Shown: positions 57,916-64,000 of the stretch, one piece after another | Layout: each line of letters opens with the position of its first letter | Numbering within the stretch: position 1 is the stretch's first letter | NCBI GenBank assembly: GCA_948099385.1 | Contig: CANUEZ040000156.1 | Span: 4,857,501-4,921,500, forward strand | DNA from: Fasciola hepatica | Taxonomy: Eukaryota; Platyhelminthes; Trematoda; Plagiorchiida; Fasciolidae | Reading direction: 5' to 3' | DNA: 64,000 nt | The notes under the pieces: model-generated | Database searches by the model: none | What the model saw: only the letters and a program-made list of their open reading frames with translations | Told to the model about the DNA's origin: nothing | Translations under genes and position numbers: made by a program

Positions 57916-58375
57916 CGCTGCATTGGAGAAATGCGCGGAATTGCTTAACCTCTCCACCATTGATTCTTAATTTGCCTTATCGTTCAATATATCTTTATAT
58001 TACTCTCTTTTCTTTTGAACTTGACCACTAAATTAGCCTTTTTTGTAAAAAAACTACTGGTGTGAAAACGTAAGTAGCTTTATTATATAAAATATCATGT
58101 ATGTGTACACGGAACAGGTTATCATCTCTTGTTTTGACCAATTGCTTCCTTCACAAACTGTTCCTGGTACTCTTCCATTGTAATAATGATATTTGCTTAG
58201 CTGAAAGAACTATGTCTAGTATTCGCACGATAAAGGCATTAATCAACTTATCCTTGATTGCTACGACAAACGTACGGTCACCAGTCACCTTTGACTGACG
58301 TACCCTGTCAACGGGAGAAAAGTATTGAGCTAAGTTAGATACACTGACGCAGTTAGCTCACCCAAAATTCATACC

Positions 58376-58500
58376 GGAGGACACAAAAGTCTATACGATG
58401 GCGGCGCCCAGTCCTATCACAGCGTGTCTCAATGGATTTATCAGAAACGGGACACCCCAATCCGATCAAAACCCGAATGGGGAGATGGTGGATGAGTTTC
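58376..58500 (+). repeat. Short interspersed repeat (MITE-like), copy 3
   Basis: 'gcgcccagtcctatcacagcgtgtctcaatgga' and 'ccccaatccgatcaaaacccga' resemble the blocks of copies 1 and 2, more loosely. Confidence 0.35.
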
Positions 58501-58505
58501 TTGGG

Positions 58506-60320
58506 CTATATCCTAGCTGAGAGATTAAATGGATTACTGGCTAATGCATTGAATGAACAATAATTACCAGATAACTTCGGTGGAGACAAAGGCAGTTGTG
58601 GTAGTGGCAGTTGCTTCTGGGTTGGCGATGGTTGCGAGGTTGATGGAGGTAATTCAGAAGGTTGTGGCAGGGACGGGGGCAGAAAGAACAACGGTGAAAT
58701 CTGGTACAGTGGTGGGCTCAACGTAAGCTACTCTAGGGCGGTCTACTCTAGTGAAATGATGGTGTCCATTTCTGTCAATGACAAAGTATTTATCACGAAG
58801 TTGGATAACTCGAAATGGGTAGTCATATTATGGTTTTAGGGGCTTACGAAGGGAGTCAACCGGAACAAAAATAAAAGACAAGTAGATAAACCAAGAGAGA
58901 CTTGCCTTGGACGGGCAGTGTGTTTTGTAGTCTTAGGTCGAACTTGTCACTTTTATTGAGTCAGCCGTGAAGCATACGGCGGTAGGTCTAGATTGAGAAT
59001 GGTGGGATCGATAAACGTGTCACCTGGAAGGCACAGGATGTTGCCATAAACTGGCTAAGCTCTTTTATAGTATTGCAAATGCCCAACAGGATTACTTGGA
59101 GTTTACTGGTCCATTTCGTCCATGAACGGGCCATGATAATGACACTGAGTTGACGGTGAAAACGTTCGACTATACCGTTTGAGGCGGAATGATAGGCCAT
59201 AGTTTTGATACTTTCACAACCGAGGATTCGCCTGAGACCCACGGTCTGACGTGATAGCTGCAGGTACCCCGAACAAAATAACTCACGTCACTACAAATGT
59301 TAAAGCGACCGTTTCAGCAGAAGTGTTATGGATGAGAGTGATATGTAGCCAATGTGTGAAACGATCAACACAAGCGATAATGTGCCTAAAACCACTGGAA
59401 GGTTGGAGAGGACCAACCATATCAATGTGAATATGTTTGAAGCGATCATTGGGGAATGCACACGTACCGGAAGGGGTTACTGTAAGACAACAGACTTTGC
59501 AGCACTTACCAGATAACAACGTCAAACATCCCTGCGCTTGTTGCTCCATAAAGAAAGCTGGGCAACTAATCTCCCATAAGATCGAATACCGAGGTGGGAA
59601 ATCGAATGGAAATGTTCGAAAACAGATCTCCAAAAATCACAGGAAATATAACGGCTAGGTATATTTTTTTATTACATGCTCGCGCATAAGTGCAGTGGAA
59701 GGGATATGTCCCATAGCCAAGCAAGCCAGATGCACTGTCTGTTGAAGCATCACCGAGAAAGCCATTTCAGTGTGAAATAATGGGTACTGAGCAAACGTTA
59801 AGCGTGGATGGGAACAGAGTTGCTGAAACCCGTCATCTGCTCATTGTGCGACTGCCACGTTTGTGACTTTGGGTACTGGGGCTAACAAACAAATAATATG
59901 CGCCATGGACTTCGCGTCAGCACCGTTGTTGTTAGAACCGCGGATGTTTCATACGACGGTGGAAAATAGTGAAGTATGGTCCGGTTGTCTGATTTCTCTG
60001 GGTGTAAAAAGATTCGTAGCAGTATATAAGGCATAGAAAACTGGTTTGTGATTCGTAGAAATGACGAGAGATTGACATTCTTCTTTCACGTGTCGGTAGT
60101 GCTTGATGGCAGTATCAATGACAAGTAGTTCTCCCCAGAAGATGCTGTACCAAACGCTAGCAGACTGTATCTTTCGGGAGAGAAAAAAACCGAGGTTTGA
60201 GGCCATCTCTGTTAACTTGTCGAAAAACAGCAGCAATTGCTTTCGGGAGGCATCGATCTTCAGCACAACAGTGGATTCGTCATCGACTCTCAAATGAACC
60301 AGAGATGTGACAGGATAGAT
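58506..60320 (-). pseudogene. Decayed Ty3/gypsy pol (RNase H to C-terminal tail), same group as the intact element
   Basis: Minus strand from 60,300: LKIDASRKQL (RNase H start), IFWGELLVIDTAIKHYRHV and ISTNHKPVFYAL, PREIRQPDHTSLFST. Integrase core: FKHIHIDMVGPLQPSSGF (first Asp), CVDRFTHW, AYHSASNGIVERFHRQL (catalytic Glu), LGICNTIKE. Near 58,820: YPFRVIQLRDKYFVIDRNG and TRVDRPRVAYVEP, the C-terminal module. A Pro/Ser-rich tail lies at 58,721-58,506. The intact element has the same blocks in the same order ([25 protein letters not shown]). The segment with the second catalytic Asp is lost between 59,283 and 59,242, and frames change repeatedly. Reverse transcriptase and LTRs are not recognisable. 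Confidence 0.85.
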
Positions 60321-60324
60321 TTCC

Positions 60325-62120
60325 TATTTTTCAGTGCTTCCTCTTCTGCATGCAGGAAAAGAATGTTCCTCGGATTATTTTGAACGAGGTTACTGAAGAA
60401 TTAAGGATACGTGTACACCGAGGACCCAAACTGTAATGATCAGGGTACTGCTGAGATTCAAACGCAACTGTAATTTCTGTAATTATTACGTTCTCGCTAT
60501 AATGTTACAACCTGATACAAACTTCTGATGTTATCGTGAAGAATAGACATCCCATGGTGCCAATTAAGTCTACACCAATCAGTATTCAGAAAGGCGACGT
60601 TTTATGTTATGGAAAAATTTCACGTAGTTCCCCAGGTGGCACATTACAATGAGACGGAAACGAGGATGGCATATCCTATGAGAGAAATGAAATTTCGTTA
60701 GTTTGCTTTCTTATTTCCGATTTTCAGATGCGTTAATGGTAGAGGATCTCAGAAACAGCGACGAAGAAGCTCAAAACGAGTTACGGAACAATATACAGAT
60801 ATGTGAAGACTAAAATGATGCCCGCATATCGGCATGTTAGATAAGTTGCAAATTCCAGTATGCAAAACGCAGAAATTCGGTGAACTAAGGGCAAAATTTG
60901 AGGGTCGTACATTTTATCGGCAAATGATAGTTTAATTTTTCAATGATCACTTTTTAACTTCCAGTCGCAATTTATTCCGGCTACAAGAAAAACAACCGTG
61001 GGTAAATATGTACGTCAAAGTCTACGCGTACTCATTTCGAATTCATTTGTGCACAAAATAAAACGGAGAGGAGTCCACGGATCGCAATCGTTTGCCAACG
61101 CAAGAATTTGCGCGTTAGCGATTAATAATTTATGTGAAGCATATCAACACTCCTTTCGACATGTAGAGAATTTCACAAGCCGAAACTTTTCTGGGTATAG
61201 TAATATTGGTGATAATTTACCAACGGAAATAAAAACGCTGAATATAAAAACGCAGACCAGCTGACGCAACCAATAATAAATAGCTACTTGAGGAAATTAC
61301 TGTACAAACAGATTATTTATAGGTGAGTGATAGTGATAGCGTTATTTTATGAGAAACGGCTAAATAAAACGAAATGGGTGATGTCTAAAATTAGTTTAAA
61401 TGATCTGAAAATCTTTCAACAATGATCTCTGTATTTCACATTGCATTTCAGAATATGCCGGCTGAAAAGCATTACGAAGATAAAGCGTGATAGTTCGTTT
61501 TCACAATTCATTGTTTATATAAGAACACACTTTTTATAGTATAATAACCGTTTCGAAAAACGAAACTTTTGCATAACATCTGCTGGATGGTGTACACGGA
61601 ATTATGGTTTCTTCTATACAGGCGGCTGAATTTCGTTATCCCACAGAATAATAATACATTAATTGAGTGGGATCCACATAGCGAGGCGCACAAAGGCAAA
61701 ATTAGAATTGAAAATACTAAAAGGGGTAGAATGGGTCCGTTTTGATCAGTTTCGGCGAACTTCACCTAAGAGCCTTTTCGTGTTTCACAAGGTATACTCA
61801 AGGGACGGTCAGGTGAAGGTTGTGCTTCCCTGGCTTGGAGAAAAGTAATTCCCTTTAGCCTATGGCTGACCAAAACAACGACGGCTACGTCTACTTAGAA
61901 AAATTGCCCAAGATAAATACACTTATCATACTACTATTTCACGCGTATGTGTCGGCGCATTAAGCAGCACGATAAAGCTGACGTTAAATCCAAAAGCGGC
62001 TGGTAGAACACCAAGTAGTATCTGCTTGTAAGCCATTTGGCTCGAAGTCATTCTACCTAAGCTCCACGACAAACTTCTGCTCCATTAACCACACAGCTGC
62101 AGTCCAAAATATTGGGAAGA
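60325..62120. other. No recognisable gene
   Basis: AT-rich. The first part may be the unrecognisable RT portion of the gypsy relic; the rest shows no motif. Confidence 0.35.
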
Positions 62121-62469
62121 TATTGGAGTGATTAAAAATGAATTAGGAACTTGCTTACTTAGCCATGTTACAGAATGCTTGCACTTTTACATTTCTGCTG
62201 AGTACAATCCTAATCTGGCTCGGCCATTTCGTGTTCTGTTTCTCGAAAGAATCCCACGTCTGGGTTTTAGCCTATTAATTGCTTTCAGTGCATCAAGTAC
62301 TTATAGGGTTATTCCAGTATACAACACACTTGGTAAATGACGGATTTCTGTACATTTATTGTCCCAAGTTCTTGTACATAAAGCTAACACGGCTTCTTCT
62401 GACCACACTCTTTTATCGGTTGTCAATTAGATTTTTTCAGGCTAACAAGACCTGTTATATTTCTAGGCT

Positions 62470-63280
62470 TGTTTGACGCATTCAGTGATGTCCCTGGTAC
62501 TCGTGTGCAGGCGGCACTACCGGCCCTCTGCTAGCACGACTGATTTTATGACTCGCCAATCGGTCCAACATAGACTCCATGGACGGGTATCATTCAGCTC
62601 GTTCCTGTTAACAGTGGTATCACACGAGGTATGTTGCTGGGCCCATTTCTGTTTCTGACGGTTTTCAAAGACATATTTCCAAGCTTGTGACACCTTGTCC
62701 GTTTGTTGTTTGCTGATGACACTAATGTGTTATGTTAACTACATCCAAAGACTCCCATTACCCCTATTTTAAATATATCCCGTGGCCTAGGAAGACTCGA
62801 CCGATGACGCACATTGTGAAGAATGCAATTTCCAGCAGCTAAAAACCTTTTCACGTCCTTTAGATGTCAAGTAGACCGTACGGCATCAATAATACACGAT
62901 TCATCCATTACCCGTAACAATTCTGTTTGGGGTCATTTTCTGAACCAGTTGTGTTCTCTCGTTTCCTTTGAACATGTATCCTTCCAAATTGCGAGGGTGA
63001 AACAAACAACTAGCCCCATACTAATAATAATCCGGCCACAAAAATAAAGCAAATTTTGATCTATAGGGCTGCTACAGAACTCACCTGGAGTATGGCCCCA
63101 TGGCTTTTACCAATGTGTACAAACCTTACCGAGTTATCCCGAAGGACGTTCAGCATTCATCTAACATATATTTGGTTACAAAGAGCGCCGAAACCAACTG
63201 AACCTCGATCCTGTACGACTTCGTTGCATGTGACTCAATCTACACTTCCTGTTCAGGCATATCCAGCACTTTGCTTTTGA
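62470..63280 (+). pseudogene. CR1-like LINE reverse transcriptase relic
   Basis: Plus strand: LFDAFSDVPG near 62,470 (degraded 'lDfskAFD.V.h'), SGITRGMLLGPFLFLTVF near 62,615 (consensus 'SGVpQGsvLGPlLFli.'), and LLFADDTNVL near 62,705 with an intact catalytic FADD. Further on, IYRAATEL near 63,060 resembles the 'vqRaATrl' helix, and LTYIWLQRAP follows. Stops and frameshifts throughout. The 5' part is missing or unreadable. Confidence 0.6.
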
Positions 63281-63289
63281 GTAGTATTT

Positions 63290-64000
63290 GAGATAGTTCT
63301 CATGAAAATATGTACTGAAACCGCTCCAGCCCTGAACTACGCACACCAAAGTATCGATAAGACCAAGGTTTTGAAACTGCGCTTGTGAGGCCAGTTGCCT
63401 AGCCGCGTCGTTGTTCAGTAAACGCGCTCGTAATTTTTCTGCGCAACTTGTGAACCAGCTGGTCGTTACCCCAATGTTCAGCACTATGCGAACAACCTAA
63501 CCAGAATGATATTTCTCACAATCCGTGAGAAAGAGAAGGCGATCAGAAGCGAGGACCGTTTGTGTGTATTTGCGACAGAATGTACGAGGAGCGTGCGAGA
63601 GCACCTGTCAGATGGCAACAGCGCTTGGAAGTCAACCTTCAGTAGAGCAATAATGTGTGTTGAATGATTGAACGAAGTTAGATCTTGCTGCAGGTTCCTC
63701 CCCTTAGAAGGCCAACCGAGTAAGGCCACCACTGCGGCCGTGGCCTGGGTGTGTTCATAGGCCAGGAACTCTGTACATCTCGCTCCCTGTATTGTTGGTC
63801 TGACTTTGGATGACTGATGCTGAAAGTACGTCAAAGTCTGCACTCTGATGTCCGCTTTGGGTACGTCGGTAGTGGGAATGGCTGTGCACTGCAAAAACCT
63901 AACCTGTAAAAAGTTTTCTTGTTATCAAGAAGTGTGATCCACCCACTTGATAGCTACCGCACTCCGTTGAAGACCGCCTATGGCCCAACATGTTGCACTC
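63290..64000. other. No recognisable gene
   Basis: A 136-codon minus-strand open stretch (63,894-63,484) and a shorter one (63,484-63,176) show no family motif. They could be part of an element cut by the window end. Confidence 0.3.

Noticed and set aside
1..64000. CRISPR arrays, bacterial operons, prophage or plasmid functions
   Set aside because: No regularly spaced repeats and no prokaryotic gene organisation; all recognisable proteins are eukaryotic mobile elements.

Overview
The window looks like intergenic, transposon-filled DNA from an invertebrate, most likely a parasitic flatworm. I infer this from the mobile-element mix: one Ty3/gypsy element of CsRn1-like character (unusual C-H-C-C Gag motif, tRNA-Trp-type primer site), many decayed CR1/jockey-like LINE fragments, and an invertebrate-type two-gene DNA transposon. 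A diphyllobothriidean tapeworm is my best guess, but nothing in the sequence proves it. I recognise no host gene, tRNA, rRNA, CRISPR array or prokaryotic operon in 64 kb.

Layout. 0-2 kb: decayed DNA-transposon transposase (minus) with a possible accessory-gene fragment. 4.0-5.6 kb: LINE reverse transcriptase (RT) relic (plus). 7.9-8.7 kb: C-terminal end of another LINE RT (minus). 9.4-16.1 kb: pyrimidine-rich dispersed repeats, here called families A and B, with ATT-type tails. 16.1-26.9 kb: one minus-strand CR1-like LINE (zinc-finger ORF1, endonuclease, RT) that appears split inside its RT by about 6.8 kb of younger insertions: a plus-strand LINE (17.5-22.2 kb: ORF1, endonuclease, RT) and a family B copy (22.3-24.25 kb). 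26.9-29.6 kb: a family A copy interrupting another minus-strand LINE. 29.9-33.3 kb: more dispersed repeats.

34.7-41.8 kb is the best-preserved part. An old plus-strand Ty3/gypsy integrase relic contains a small LINE fragment. It was then hit by a complete 5,169-bp minus-strand Ty3/gypsy element with identical 309-bp LTRs, a 4-bp target duplication, intact gag and pol, a primer site, a polypurine tract and a textbook -1 frameshift signal. This element is recent and may be active or recently active.

41.8-43.5 kb: another family A copy. 44.9-47.5 kb: a second copy of the DNA transposon, with the transposase followed on the same strand by a DUF4806-type accessory gene. From 47.5 kb to the end the DNA is AT-rich, with sparse relics: LINE fragments (51.9-53.6, 56.2-56.6, 62.5-63.3 kb), a decayed gypsy pol (58.5-60.3 kb), three copies of a short MITE-like repeat and a small tandem repeat.

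Except for gag and pol of the intact gypsy, every coding stretch has frameshifts, stops or missing catalytic residues. Boundaries of old elements are approximate, because I placed them by eye from translated motifs.
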